Source: Betaproteobacteria bacterium (lineage in GTDB: Bacteria > Pseudomonadota > Gammaproteobacteria > Burkholderiales > SG8-41). Taken from it: 24,158 nucleotides of DNA. Numbering within the stretch: the first letter of the stretch is position 1; each line of letters opens with the position of its first letter. The stretch is taken from positions 1-24,158 of the forward strand of contig JAHZNX010000003.1 of the NCBI GenBank assembly GCA_020028375.1. Reading direction: 5' to 3'. Positions 1-8,213 of the stretch are shown in pieces. The notes below the pieces were generated by a model, which was not told the origin of the DNA, did not search any database, and saw nothing but the letters and a program-made list of their open reading frames with translations. The translations under genes and the position numbers were made by a program.

Positions 1-762
1 CACGTTGAGCCGGGGCTTGATGCCCAGCTCGAGCAGCGCGGCGGCGTCCCCGCCATCCACTTCCGCCGGCACCGCGATGATCTGGCCCGCGCGCCAGCCG
101 TGGGATTTGTAGTAATTGGCCACGCTGCCGATCGCGTCAGCAGGGGAGCCCACGAGATCGCGCCGGCCGTCGCCGTCGAAATCCACGGCGTAGCGCCGGT
201 AGCTGCTGGGCAGAAACTGGGGTATGCCGATCGCCCCCGCGTACGAGCCCTTCACCCGGCTCGCATCGAACCGCGCCTCGCGCGTGAGCAGCAGGTAGTG
301 CTCGAGCTCGGAGCGGAACAACGCGGCGCGCGGCGGATAGTTGAACGCCAGCATCGTCAGCGCTTCGAGCACCCCGAACCGGCCGGTATTGCGGCCGTAG
401 ATTGACTCGACCCCGATGGTGGCGACGATGACCTCCTCCGGCACGCCGAACTCGCGACGAGCCCGGGCGAGCGTGGCGGTATGCTCCCGCCAGAACGCGA
501 TGCCACCGTTAATGCGCACGGCATTCACATACCGGCTGCGGAACTGGTACCACGGCAGCGCGGTGAGCGGCGCCGATATCTGGCTGATCACGACAGGATT
601 GGGTTCGACCCCGGCGAACAGCTTGCGCAGCGCTTCATCACTGAACCGGTGCTTCTGCACCATGTCCTGGATGAACGCCTCGATTTCCGGTGCGAGCTGC
701 ACCGTGGCGGCGATTGCGTAGGCGTGAGGCAGCATCGCCACCACCAACAGCAGGGGCCGCAA
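1..762 (-). CDS. mltB: Lytic murein transglycosylase, MltB/Slt35 type (3' end missing)
   Basis: Periplasmic enzyme that cleaves the MurNAc-GlcNAc bond of peptidoglycan to give 1,6-anhydromuropeptides. The 254 visible codons contain the family core: GVESIYG with the presumed catalytic Glu, FNYPPRA, SYAGAIGIPQFLPSSY, and an EF-hand-like acidic loop DFDGDGRRDL as in Slt35. The C-terminus lies beyond the window edge. The start is uncertain. A TTG at 762 gives a good signal peptide (MRPLLLVVAMLPHAYA) but has no Shine-Dalgarno sequence. The first ATG, at 735, follows a GGTGG but would remove most of the signal peptide. The gene begins only 14 nt after the encoded CCA of a tRNA-Ser on the same strand, so it is probably transcribed together with the tRNA. 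Family assignment is secure; start choice is inference. Confidence 0.9.
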   Translation of the reverse strand, partial: MRPLLLVVAMLPHAYAIAATVQLAPEIEAFIQDMVQKHRFSDEALRKLFAGVEPNPVVISQISAPLTALPWYQFRSRYVNAVRINGGIAFWREHTATLARARREFGVPEEVIVATIGVESIYGRNTGRFGVLEALTMLAFNYPPRAALFRSELEHYLLLTREARFDASRVKGSYAGAIGIPQFLPSSYRRYAVDFDGDGRRDLVGSPADAIGSVANYYKSHGWRAGQIIAVPAEVDGGDAAALLELGIKPRLNV

Positions 763-776
763 GCAGAAGAACGGAT

Positions 777-866
777 TGGCGGAGAGGGTGGGATTCGAAC
801 CCACGATACGCTTGCGCGTATTCCGGTTTTCGAGACCGGCCCATTCAGCCACTCTGGCACCTCTCC
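777..866 (-). tRNA. tRNA-Ser (anticodon CGA, reads UCG)
   Basis: On the minus strand the acceptor arm GGAGAGG pairs with CCTCTCC. The T arm contains GGTTCGAATCC. The anticodon stem CCGGT/ACCGG encloses the loop CTCGAAA, giving anticodon CGA. A long variable arm, ATACGCGCAAGCGTAT, marks a class II tRNA as expected for serine. Discriminator G and CCA are encoded (777-780). It sits 64 nt after serS, so seryl-tRNA synthetase and one of its substrates are neighbours, and 14 nt before the mltB start. Confidence 0.96.
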
Positions 867-930
867 GAATGCAGGACTGAACGCGAGTCCAGAGCGAAGG
901 CGCGATTCTATCAACGCGCACCGGGTCCGC

Positions 931-2205
931 CTAGCTTGCTTTGAGGGCGGCCACGCCGCCCAGGTACGGCCGCAGCGCTTCCGGGACCGTAACGCTGCCG
1001 TCTGCGTTCTGAAAATTTTCGAGCAGGGCGACAAGTGTGCGCCCGACCGCCAGACCGGAGCCGTTCAGCGTGTGCACGAACTCGGTCTTGCCCTTCTCGT
1101 TGCGGAAGCGCGCCTGCATGCGGCGGGCCTGGAACGCCTCGAAGTTGCTGCACGAGGAGATCTCGCGGTACGCTTGCTGCCCCGGCAGCCAGACCTCGAT
1201 GTCGTAGGTCTTGGCCGCGGCGAAACCCATGTCGCCCGTGCACAGCGTCACCACGCGGTACGGCAGCTCGAGGCGCTTCAACACCACTTCCGCGTGCGCG
1301 GTCAGCTCCTCCAGGCGATCGTACGAGCTCTGCGGGTGCACGATCTGCACCAGCTCCACCTTGTCGAACTGGTGGTTGCGGATCATGCCGCGCGTGTCCT
1401 TGCCGTAGGAGCCCGCCTCGCTTCTGAAGCAAGGTGAGTGGCAGACGAACTTGAGCGGCAACTTCTCGCCCGGGACGATCTCCTCGCGCACGAAGTTCGT
1501 CACCGGATATTCCGCCGTCGGGATCAGATAGAGGTCGCGCCCCTCGACCTTGAACAGGTCGTCCTTGAACTTGGCGAGGCTGGATACGCCGTCGGCGCAT
1601 GCTCCCGTCACCAGGTACGGAACGTAGACTTCCGTGTAACCATGTTCGCGTGTGTGCACGTCGAGCATGAACTGCGCTAGCGCGCGGTGGAGCTGCGCAA
1701 TTCCGGCCTTCATCACGGAAAAGCGCGCGCCCGAAAGCTTCGAGGCGGTCGCGAAATCGAGCAGGCCGAGGCCTTCGCCGATGTCCACGTGATCCTTCAC
1801 CGTGAACTTAAACGTCCGCGGCGTGCCAACCTTGCGCATTTCCGGGTTGTCCGCCGAGGACTTTCCGGCAGGCACGCTCGGGTGGGGCACGTTGGGAATG
1901 CCGCGCAGAAACTCGTCGAGCTTCGCCTGAATCCCCTCCAGCTCCTGCTCCAGCGCTTTCCTGCGGTCCGCCTGTGCGTTGACCTTCGCAATGAGTTGGG
2001 AAGCGTCCTCCCCCTTGGCTTTAAACTGAGCAACTTGTGTGGAGACCTGATTACGTTCTGCCTGCAACTCCTGCGTCTCGGTCTGCACGGCCTTGCGGGC
2101 CGCTTCCAGCTTCGCGAATTCGTCAACAGGGAAAATATAGCCGCGGTCAGCTAGTCGTCTCGCGACCGCTTGCAGTTCACTTCGCAGCAATTGAACGTCG
2201 AGCAT
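931..2205 (-). CDS. serS: Seryl-tRNA synthetase
   Basis: Class II aminoacyl-tRNA synthetase that charges tRNA-Ser (and tRNA-Sec) with serine in the cytoplasm. The 424-residue length is normal. The N-terminal third is the charged helical hairpin that grips the long variable arm of tRNA-Ser. The catalytic core shows motif 2 (FRSEAGSYGKDTRGMIRNHQ) and motif 3 (GSGLAVGRTLVALLENFQ). I chose ATG 2205 because the family begins MLDxxLLR and a GGAACAGG lies just upstream; a GTG six codons earlier (2223) is less likely. It is the last protein gene of the ftsK-lolA-rarA-serS cluster. A GATAAT in the 57-nt gap after rarA could be a -10 for serS alone, but no clear -35 is seen. Confidence 0.97.
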   Translation of the reverse strand: MLDVQLLRSELQAVARRLADRGYIFPVDEFAKLEAARKAVQTETQELQAERNQVSTQVAQFKAKGEDASQLIAKVNAQADRRKALEQELEGIQAKLDEFLRGIPNVPHPSVPAGKSSADNPEMRKVGTPRTFKFTVKDHVDIGEGLGLLDFATASKLSGARFSVMKAGIAQLHRALAQFMLDVHTREHGYTEVYVPYLVTGACADGVSSLAKFKDDLFKVEGRDLYLIPTAEYPVTNFVREEIVPGEKLPLKFVCHSPCFRSEAGSYGKDTRGMIRNHQFDKVELVQIVHPQSSYDRLEELTAHAEVVLKRLELPYRVVTLCTGDMGFAAAKTYDIEVWLPGQQAYREISSCSNFEAFQARRMQARFRNEKGKTEFVHTLNGSGLAVGRTLVALLENFQNADGSVTVPEALRPYLGGVAALKAS

Positions 2206-2262
2206 CCTGTTCCGATCGATCACATCTCGCCGAAGCGCCGGCCGCGTATTATCGCAGACAGC

Positions 2263-3591
2263 CTATTTCCGTTTCTTTTTTCTTGCCTCGACATCGAGCT
2301 GGCGCAGCCGGTCGAGATGCTCGCGGATCCGGGCTTCCAGCCCGCGGTCGGTCGGGTGGTAGAAATCAGGCCGCTTCATCCCCTCGGGGAAATAGTTCTC
2401 TCCGGCGGCGTACGCATCCTGCTCGTCGTGCGCATAACGGTAGTCGCGCCCGTAACCGAGCGCCTTCATCAGACTTGTTGGAGCATTGCGCAGGTGCTCC
2501 GGCACCGGCCGCGACGCGTCATTGCGCACCAGTTCCCGCGCCGCCCCGAACGCCACGTAGGCGGCGTTGCTCTTCGGGGCGATGGCCATGTACAAGGCGG
2601 CCTCGGCCAGCGCAAGCTCCCCTTCCGGCGAGCCCAGCCGCTCATAAGTCTCGCAGGCGTCGAGCGCCACGCGCAGCGCGCGCGGATCGGCGAGCCCGAT
2701 GTCCTCGACCGCCATGCGCACGAGCCGCCTGCCGACGTAGAGAGGGTCGGCACCGCCGTCCAGCATGCGGGTGAGCCAGTAGAGCGTTGCGTCGGGCGCC
2801 GAGCCGCGCACCGACTTGTGCAAGGCCGAGATCTGGTCATAGAACTGGTCGCCGCCCTTGTCGAAGCGCCTCAGCCGCTGCGCCAGCGCTTCGCGCGCGA
2901 AGGTCTCGTCGATTTCACCGCGTCCCGCCTCCTCGGCCGCGATGCCGATCTGCTCGAGCATGTTGTAGAGCCGCCGCGCATCCCCGTCGGCCACAGCCAC
3001 CAGCAGCTCCCGCGCCTCGCTGGAAAACTGCAGGCCGTTCAGGGCCGCGTCGCGCGCGCGGTCGAACAGCCTGCCCAGTTCCTCCACGGTGAGCGGCTGC
3101 AGCACGTATACCGCCGCGCGTGACAGCAACGCGCTGATCACCTCGAATGAGGGATTCTCCGTGGTGGCGCCGATAAAGGTCAGCAAACCCCGCTCCACGT
3201 GCGGCAGGAACGCGTCCTGCTGCGCCTTGTTGAAGCGATGCACTTCGTCGACGAAAATGATCGTGCGGCGGCCGGACTGCTGAAGGGTGAGCTCGGCGCG
3301 GCTGACCGCGTCGCGAATGTCCTTGACGCCCGAGAGGACGGCGGAAATCGCGATGAACTCCGCGTCGAACGCCCGCGCCATCAGGCGCGCGAGAGTGGTC
3401 TTGCCGACGCCCGGCGGTCCCCACAGGATCATGGAATGAGGCTTGCCAGCCTCGAATGCCAGCCGCAGCGGCTTGCCGGGCCCGAGCAGATGATCCTGGC
3501 CTACGAATTCCTCGAGGGTGCGCGGACGCAGCCGGTCGGCAAGCGGAGCTTCGGGCTCCCTCTTGGTAAAGAGATCATTCACTGATGACAT
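2263..3591 (-). CDS. rarA: Replication-associated recombination protein A (MgsA), AAA+ ATPase
   Basis: Clamp-loader-like AAA+ ATPase that acts at stalled replication forks. Of 442 residues, Walker A is WGPPGVGKTT (about 57-66) and Walker B is IIFVDEVHRF (about 111-120). Sensor 1 is in FIGATTENPSFE. The C-terminal half has the RarA/WRNIP1 tetramerisation region (DATLYWLTRMLDGG and RRLVRMAVEDIGLADP), which separates it from RuvB and DnaX. The end is very basic (ARKKKRK). The ATG at 3591 gives MSSVNDLFT and has AAGG about 8 nt upstream; it lies inside the end of lolA, a 17-nt overlap, so translation is probably coupled. Gene order lolA-rarA-serS is conserved in many Proteobacteria. Confidence 0.96.
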   Translation of the reverse strand: MSSVNDLFTKREPEAPLADRLRPRTLEEFVGQDHLLGPGKPLRLAFEAGKPHSMILWGPPGVGKTTLARLMARAFDAEFIAISAVLSGVKDIRDAVSRAELTLQQSGRRTIIFVDEVHRFNKAQQDAFLPHVERGLLTFIGATTENPSFEVISALLSRAAVYVLQPLTVEELGRLFDRARDAALNGLQFSSEARELLVAVADGDARRLYNMLEQIGIAAEEAGRGEIDETFAREALAQRLRRFDKGGDQFYDQISALHKSVRGSAPDATLYWLTRMLDGGADPLYVGRRLVRMAVEDIGLADPRALRVALDACETYERLGSPEGELALAEAALYMAIAPKSNAAYVAFGAARELVRNDASRPVPEHLRNAPTSLMKALGYGRDYRYAHDEQDAYAAGENYFPEGMKRPDFYHPTDRGLEARIREHLDRLRQLDVEARKKKRK

Positions 3592-4183
3592 CCACGCCCT
3601 TGGGCGGCGTGAAGCGGAACAGCTCTGGCGCCAGCTTGGCGTTGCGCTCAATGGTGGAGAACTTGATCACCGTAATCTGCCCGAACTGGTCGCGCAGCTC
3701 CATCGCCTCGAGCCCGGATTTTCCGAACCCGAGGTTGATTCTCTCGAACGCGGTATCGGGGGTCCGAGGCACTGCCTCCAGCCACTCGAGCCCGTCCCGG
3801 CTGCTGAGGCCCCTGAGCACGTAATCCTTGTCGATCTCGTTGCTGCCGGCGAGCAGGGCCGCCGGGCTCGAGCCGAGCGCCCGGTCGACCCGGCGCACCG
3901 TCACCTGGTTGAGATCCTTGTCGTAGAGCCACACCCGGGTGCCGTCGCCGACGATCAACTGCTCGTAGGGCTTGTCGTACTCCCAGCGGAACCTGCCCGG
4001 CCGCGAGAACTGCATGGTGCCGGTCACTTGCTGCAGCGTCTTCATGTTGCTGTCGAGCACGATCTGCGCGAAGTGCGCGCGCGCGGTTGTCGTCTCGCGC
4101 AGCAGGGACTTCAACTCGTCGACCGTCGAGGCGCCCAGCGCCGCGCCCGGGAGCAACAGCAGAAGCAGCAGCGCGCGGGCCAT
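3575..4183 (-). CDS. lolA: Outer-membrane lipoprotein carrier protein LolA
   Basis: Periplasmic chaperone that takes lipoproteins from LolCDE and passes them to LolB at the outer membrane. The 202 residues start with a leucine-rich signal peptide (MARALLLLLLLPGAALG). The mature part carries the LolA pattern FxQ (HFAQIV), GTMQFSRPGRFRWEYDKP, QLIVGDGTRVWLYDKDLNQV and a C-terminal LAPELFRFTPPKGVDVI. ATG 4183 shares one base with the stop codon of the preceding gene (TGATG), which implies translational coupling; an in-frame TTG directly before it is disregarded. The 3' end overlaps rarA by 17 nt. It is normally found next to ftsK; here a small envelope gene intervenes. Confidence 0.95.
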   Translation of the reverse strand: MARALLLLLLLPGAALGASTVDELKSLLRETTTARAHFAQIVLDSNMKTLQQVTGTMQFSRPGRFRWEYDKPYEQLIVGDGTRVWLYDKDLNQVTVRRVDRALGSSPAALLAGSNEIDKDYVLRGLSSRDGLEWLEAVPRTPDTAFERINLGFGKSGLEAMELRDQFGQITVIKFSTIERNAKLAPELFRFTPPKGVDVISE

Positions 4184-4680
4184 CAAAGTTTCTTCACGCG
4201 CTGGATGTAGGCAATGCGGCCGGAACGCAGCTTTACCACCGTCGTAAATGGATTGGCCACGGTGGGGAAGTAATAGAGGCTCCGGTCGTAGTAAACCAGA
4301 TTGTCCACCGATTCGTAGTCGGGGCGGCCGGCGCGGACCAGCAGCTCGCCTTCCGTCATCCCGCGCTGCAACCGTATGTAGACATCAAAGTCCATGCCCC
4401 GCACTGACGGCAGCGTCGGGGCGGGCAGCGGAGCCGATACGAACTGCGGCATCTGCGGTTCCTCGGCCTGCCGCGGTCGCCCGGCAATCGGTCTCTGGTC
4501 GTACTGTCCCCCGGTCTCGATCGTCCCGCGGGGCGTAGTATCCACCGGCCTCGACTGCCGCTCCTCCGGCGGCTTCTCGCCGTAGTTGACCACGCCCCTC
4601 TCGTCCACCCAGCGATAGGCTTCGGCCGCAACGCACGCGCCCGCCGCAATGGCCATCAACACGCCGATCAGTGATCTCAT
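4183..4680 (-). CDS. DUF4124-containing exported protein with a BamE/SmpA-like C-terminus
   Basis: A 165-residue protein of unknown function. It has a signal peptide (MRSLIGVLMAIAAGACVAA) followed by the DUF4124 signature YRWVDERGVVNYGEKPP, about 60 residues rich in Pro, Gln and Arg, and a C-terminal segment from RGMTEGELLVRAGRPDY to the end. That segment resembles BamE/SmpA repeats (GM-x-E-V-x3-G-x-P, then beta strands ending in a GRIAYIQRV-type strand). ATG 4680 was chosen because it opens the signal peptide; the ten upstream codons have no such feature. The stop overlaps the lolA ATG by one base and ftsK ends 67 nt upstream, so it is within the ftsK-lolA operon. A periplasmic role near lipoprotein transport or outer-membrane assembly is inference. 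Confidence 0.85.
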   Translation of the reverse strand: MRSLIGVLMAIAAGACVAAEAYRWVDERGVVNYGEKPPEERQSRPVDTTPRGTIETGGQYDQRPIAGRPRQAEEPQMPQFVSAPLPAPTLPSVRGMDFDVYIRLQRGMTEGELLVRAGRPDYESVDNLVYYDRSLYYFPTVANPFTTVVKLRSGRIAYIQRVKKL

Positions 4681-4747
4681 GGTCGGGGGTCCGGCAGCGA
4701 CAATGCACATTCAGACAGCGCCACGCCGCGTGAATTCAATGCCAGCG

Positions 4748-7048
4748 CTAGCGCTCTTCCGACGCCGACGCCGGCGCCAGCACGTCGCGGTTGCCGTTCG
4801 TCTGCATCGCCGAAACCAGCCCCGACCGCTCCATCTGCTCGATCAGGCGCGCCGCGCGGTTATAGCCGATCCGCAAGTGGCGCTGCACCAGCGAGATCGA
4901 TGCACGCCGGGTCTTCAACACGATCGCGACGGCCTGATCGTAGAGGGGATCGGATTCCCCGTCCGGCGCATCGAGAACGCCGTCCTCGGCCTCCCCGGTT
5001 TCGGGTCCCTCGAGGACGCTGTCCACGTACTGCGGCCGCGCGAGCTTCTTCAAGTAATCCACCACCTTGTGCACCTCGTGGTCGGCGACGAACGCGCCGT
5101 GCACGCGCTGCGGGTAGCCGCTGCCGGGCGGAAGGAACAGCATGTCGCCCTGCCCGAGCAGCGCTTCCGCCCCCATCTGGTCGAGAATGGTGCGCGAATC
5201 CACCCGCGCCGACACCTGGAAGGCGATGCGCGAGGGGATGTTCGCTTTGATCAGGCCGGTGATCACGTCTACTGAGGGCCGCTGCGTGCACAGCAGGAGG
5301 TGTATGCCGGCCGCGCGCGCCTTCTGCGCCAGCCGCGCGACCAGCTCCTCGAGCTTCCTGCCCACCACCATCATCAGGTCGGCAAGCTCGTCGATGACTA
5401 CGACGATCAGTGAGATTTCATGCAGCGGCTCGGCGGTTGCGGGGTCGGCTGCAAGCGGGTCCAGGATCGGATGCTTGGCCCTCGCCGCCTCGCGCACTTT
5501 CTGGTTGAGGCCGCCCATGTTGCGCACGCCGAGCGCGTTCATCAACTTGTAGCGGCGGTCCATCTCCGCGACGCACCAGTTGAGCGCGTTCGCGGCCTGG
5601 CGCATATCGGTGACAACCGGTGCCAGCAGGTGTGGAATGCCCTCGTAGACCGAGAGCTCCAGCATCTTGGGATCGATCAGGATCAGCCGCACCTGGGACG
5701 GCGGGGACTTGTAGACCAGGGAGAGCAGCATGGCGTTGATCCCCACCGACTTGCCCGAGCCGGTAGTGCCGGCGATCAGCAGGTGCGGCATGCGCTGCAG
5801 GTCGGCGACCACCGGGTTGCCGGCGATATCCTTGCCCAGGGCGAGCGTCAAGGGCGAAGAGACGCTGGCATAGACCTCGGAGCTCAGGATTTCCGACAGC
5901 CGCACGATCTGGCGCGTCGGATTGGGGATCTCGAGGCCCATCAGGCTCTTGCCCGGTATGGTCTCGATCACGCGGATGCTGACCACCGACAGCGCGCGCG
6001 CGAGGTCCTTCACGAGATTGATGATCTGGCTGCCCTTGACGCCGACGGCGGGCTCGATCTCGAAGCGGGTGATGACCGGGCCGGGGTAGGCCGCGACGAC
6101 CTTGACCTCGACCCCGAAGTCGAGGAGCTTCTTCTCGATCAGGCGCGAGGTGAACTCGAGCGTTTCCGCGCTCAGCAGCTCAAGTTTCTTCTCCGGCTCG
6201 TCGAGCAGATTGAGCGGGGGCAGGAGCGAATCGGGCAGGTTCTCGAACAGCGGCACCTGCTTTTCGCGCTCGACGCGGGCCGACTTGGGGATTTGGGCGG
6301 CGGCCGGCTCGATCCGTATCGGCTCGTGGATCTCCAGCTTCTTCTTGCTGACCTCGACGATCTCCTCGCGCTCGTTGGCGGCCTGCGCGCCGGCGCGCCG
6401 ATCCTCGCGCTCCTGCCACTTGCGCATCAGAAGCACGTAGGCCGTCTCCACCCACCCCCCGACGCGCTCGATCACCGTCAGCCATGACACGCCGGAGAAG
6501 AGACTCAGCCCGGCCGCAAGGAGCACCAGGAGGATGAGCGTCGCGCCCGTGTAACCCAGCGCCTGCGCGAGCGATCCGCCGAAGACCGCGCCGAGCACTC
6601 CGCCTGGCGCCTGCGGGAGCACTGCCTTCAGGCTGTACAGGCGTATCGCCTCCAGGCCAGAGCTCGCCGCGAGCACGATGGCGAATCCGATGATGGCAAC
6701 GGCATAGGACCGCCGGTCTCTGACCGCATCGCTTTCGATGCGGCCAAACCCCCACCAGACGACAACCGCGCCGAACACGACCCACCAGTACGCCGACAGG
6801 CCGAACAGCAGCAGCAGGACGTCCGCGATCCAAGCGCCGACGCGCCCGCCCGCGTTGCGTATAGGGCCGATTTCGCTCTGGCCGTGGGACCAGCCCGGAT
6901 CCGCCCGGTCATAGGTGTAAAAGGCAAGCGCGACGTAAAGGGCGAGGCCAAGCAGTGCAAGCCACCGGAACTCGCGGATCAGCGCGGCTATCTTGGGCGG
7001 CAGCGGATTGCGGGCCGCGCGCGCCGAACGGTGTTCGCTCAACAACAT
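4748..7048 (-). CDS. ftsK: DNA translocase FtsK
   Basis: Septal, membrane-anchored, hexameric DNA pump that resolves chromosome dimers with XerCD at dif and clears the septum. Of 766 residues, roughly the first 200 hold four or five membrane segments (LALLGLALYVALAFYTY; VLLLLFGLSAYWWVVFGAVV; YAVAIIGFAIVLAASS; ATLILLVLLAAGLSLFSG). A short charged linker follows, then the motor with Walker A GTTGSGKSV (427-435) and Walker B IVVVIDELADLM. The C-terminal winged-helix gamma domain (SISLVQRHLRIGYNRAARLIEQME) recognises KOPS. The linker is much shorter than in E. coli FtsK, as is usual for betaproteobacterial copies. ATG 7048 is used; an in-frame TTG precedes it. TACAAT 24 nt upstream may be its -10 box. 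Confidence 0.97.
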   Translation of the reverse strand: MLLSEHRSARAARNPLPPKIAALIREFRWLALLGLALYVALAFYTYDRADPGWSHGQSEIGPIRNAGGRVGAWIADVLLLLFGLSAYWWVVFGAVVVWWGFGRIESDAVRDRRSYAVAIIGFAIVLAASSGLEAIRLYSLKAVLPQAPGGVLGAVFGGSLAQALGYTGATLILLVLLAAGLSLFSGVSWLTVIERVGGWVETAYVLLMRKWQEREDRRAGAQAANEREEIVEVSKKKLEIHEPIRIEPAAAQIPKSARVEREKQVPLFENLPDSLLPPLNLLDEPEKKLELLSAETLEFTSRLIEKKLLDFGVEVKVVAAYPGPVITRFEIEPAVGVKGSQIINLVKDLARALSVVSIRVIETIPGKSLMGLEIPNPTRQIVRLSEILSSEVYASVSSPLTLALGKDIAGNPVVADLQRMPHLLIAGTTGSGKSVGINAMLLSLVYKSPPSQVRLILIDPKMLELSVYEGIPHLLAPVVTDMRQAANALNWCVAEMDRRYKLMNALGVRNMGGLNQKVREAARAKHPILDPLAADPATAEPLHEISLIVVVIDELADLMMVVGRKLEELVARLAQKARAAGIHLLLCTQRPSVDVITGLIKANIPSRIAFQVSARVDSRTILDQMGAEALLGQGDMLFLPPGSGYPQRVHGAFVADHEVHKVVDYLKKLARPQYVDSVLEGPETGEAEDGVLDAPDGESDPLYDQAVAIVLKTRRASISLVQRHLRIGYNRAARLIEQMERSGLVSAMQTNGNRDVLAPASASEER

Positions 7049-7071
7049 CAAGTTGTCCGTTTAAGGTTTTG

Positions 7072-7077
7072 ATTGTA
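7072..7077 (-). promoter_or_regulatory. Possible -10 box for the ftsK operon
   Basis: On the minus strand TACAAT (5 of 6 matches to TATAAT) lies 23 nt before the ftsK ATG, in the most AT-rich part of the gap. I see no convincing -35 at 16-18 nt, so this is a weak call. Confidence 0.35.
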
Positions 7078-7119
7078 CATCGAAAGGACTCACTGCATGC
7101 GCTTGTCCGGCGCTCCTGC

Positions 7120-7135
7120 GCGGCGCTAACGCCGC
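7120..7135. repeat. Small GC-rich hairpin in the ftsK-crp gap
   Basis: GCGGCG CTAA CGCCGC is a 6-bp perfect stem with a 4-nt loop. No T run follows on either strand, so it is not a standard terminator. The rest of the 236-nt gap (7049-7284) holds no gene I can support. Confidence 0.4.
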
Positions 7136-7259
7136 TGCCGCCAAGCGCTCGGTGCGCGGTACGAAACAAACCCCGCTCAAGGCGGCGTCTGACAGCGCAA
7201 AACGGGACGACGCGACTCGCGCACGACGCACTCCTGTCCCGGGCTGCAGACCGGCGGCA

Positions 7260-7275
7260 CCCCGCGGCCGCGGGG
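7260..7275. repeat. 16-bp perfect palindrome after the crp-family gene
   Basis: CCCCGCGGCCGCGGGG reads the same on both strands and begins 9 nt past the crp-family stop codon. It could end or stabilise that transcript as a GC hairpin, but there is no T run, and with no loop it would have to open the central pairs. Confidence 0.5.
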
Positions 7276-7284
7276 AGTCACGCC

Positions 7285-8007
7285 TCAACTATGGGGATTG
7301 GGGGGGCGTTCGGCCTGGTGGCGGGCGGACGCCCGCTTCTGCATGGACTGCTTGTCGAGGATATGGATGCGGCGCTTCTCCGCGCGTATCAGCCCTTTGC
7401 GGTGCAGGTCCTTGACGACGCGGCTCACCATCTCGCGCGATGCGCCGATCATCCGCGCGATCTCCTGCTTCGGCGGAGCGTGCTCCACAATCCACTTTCC
7501 CTCCACGTTCTGCGCCATCTCGATCAGGAGGCGCGCGACGCGCCCGTAGACGTCGATCAGCGCGAGGCTCTCGATCTTGCGATCCGCGTCGCGCAGGCGC
7601 CTGACGAGGTTGCGGATGATCAGCATCGCCAGGTCGAAGTTGTCCTTGAGCATGTTGGTGAAGCCCGCCTTCGACAGGCGCAGCGCCTCGGAGGCCTCAA
7701 GCGTCTCGACGCTGGCCGAGCGCGGCAGGTCATCGAGCAGGCCCATCTCCCCGAAGAACTCGTGCGCGCCCATCACCGACAGGATCACCTCGTGCCCTTC
7801 CTCGTCCGGAATGAGCACCTTCACCCGGCCCGACAGGATGATGTAGAGCGCGTCGGTTTCCTCGCCGGCCCGCAGGATGAAGGAGCCGCGCGGAAAGCTG
7901 CGGTGCTGCACGCAGGTAAGCACCTGGCTCAATTGTGCGTCGCTGAACGCGGAAAACAGCGGAACGCTCTTGAGGATCTGTGGATTCAACGCAAACTGTG
8001 CTGCCAT
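7285..8007 (-). CDS. Crp/Fnr-family transcription regulator
   Basis: A 240-residue regulator with an N-terminal cyclic-nucleotide-binding barrel and a C-terminal winged helix. The phosphate-binding cassette FFGEMGLLDDLPRSASVE (about 84-101) keeps the Gly-Glu and Arg-Ser-Ala of E. coli CRP, so cAMP or a related nucleotide is a plausible ligand. There are no N-terminal cysteines for an FNR cluster. The recognition helix SREMVSRVVKDL (190-201) keeps the Arg-Glu-x3-Arg spacing that in CRP reads TGTGA half-sites. ATG 8007 has GTGGGG just upstream; an in-frame GTG at 8016 is the alternative. The C-terminal 20 residues are basic and disordered-looking. It is divergent from trxB with a 206-nt gap; genuine targets are unknown. 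Confidence 0.92.
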   Translation of the reverse strand: MAAQFALNPQILKSVPLFSAFSDAQLSQVLTCVQHRSFPRGSFILRAGEETDALYIILSGRVKVLIPDEEGHEVILSVMGAHEFFGEMGLLDDLPRSASVETLEASEALRLSKAGFTNMLKDNFDLAMLIIRNLVRRLRDADRKIESLALIDVYGRVARLLIEMAQNVEGKWIVEHAPPKQEIARMIGASREMVSRVVKDLHRKGLIRAEKRRIHILDKQSMQKRASARHQAERPPNPHS

Positions 8008-8066
8008 GTGCCCCACCCCACGTTCTTGTTATGAATCGCGGCGCCGCGCGCGCAAGGCTATAGTCT

Positions 8067-8085
8067 GCCAGATCAAGCGTCTGGC
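8067..8085. promoter_or_regulatory. Inverted repeat GCCAGA-N7-TCTGGC, possible operator
   Basis: Two perfect 6-bp arms separated by 7 bp lie between the divergent crp-family gene and trxB, 59 bp from one start codon and 128 bp from the other. The geometry suits a dimeric regulator. It does not match the CRP consensus, so the binder is unknown. Confidence 0.35.
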
Positions 8086-8148
8086 GTCACTCCGGGGCCG
8101 CCGGGGATACGCCGGGACGCAGCGAACCGGATCCGCCGCGCATCCGCC

Positions 8149-8178
8149 TCGACATCGCCGCGAGGCCACTGCTACAGT
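8149..8178 (+). promoter_or_regulatory. Candidate sigma-70 promoter for trxB
   Basis: TCGACA (8149-8154), an 18-bp spacer and TACAGT (8173-8178) match the -35/-10 consensus at 5 of 6 and 4 of 6 positions. This would give an mRNA leader of roughly 30 nt containing the palindrome CCAATATTGG at 8200-8209. Confidence 0.4.
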
Positions 8179-8213
8179 GTTGCTTTTTTGCGGTTAATCC
8201 CAATATTGGCGTC

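Noticed and set aside
874..890. GGACT-N7-AGTCC hairpin between serS and tRNA-Ser
   Set aside because: The stem is only 5 bp with no T run, and read-through into the tRNA is expected.
7152..7415. A plus-strand open frame in the ftsK-crp gap
   Set aside because: Its second half is antisense to the crp-family gene, it is Arg/Gly-rich, and no ribosome site is seen.
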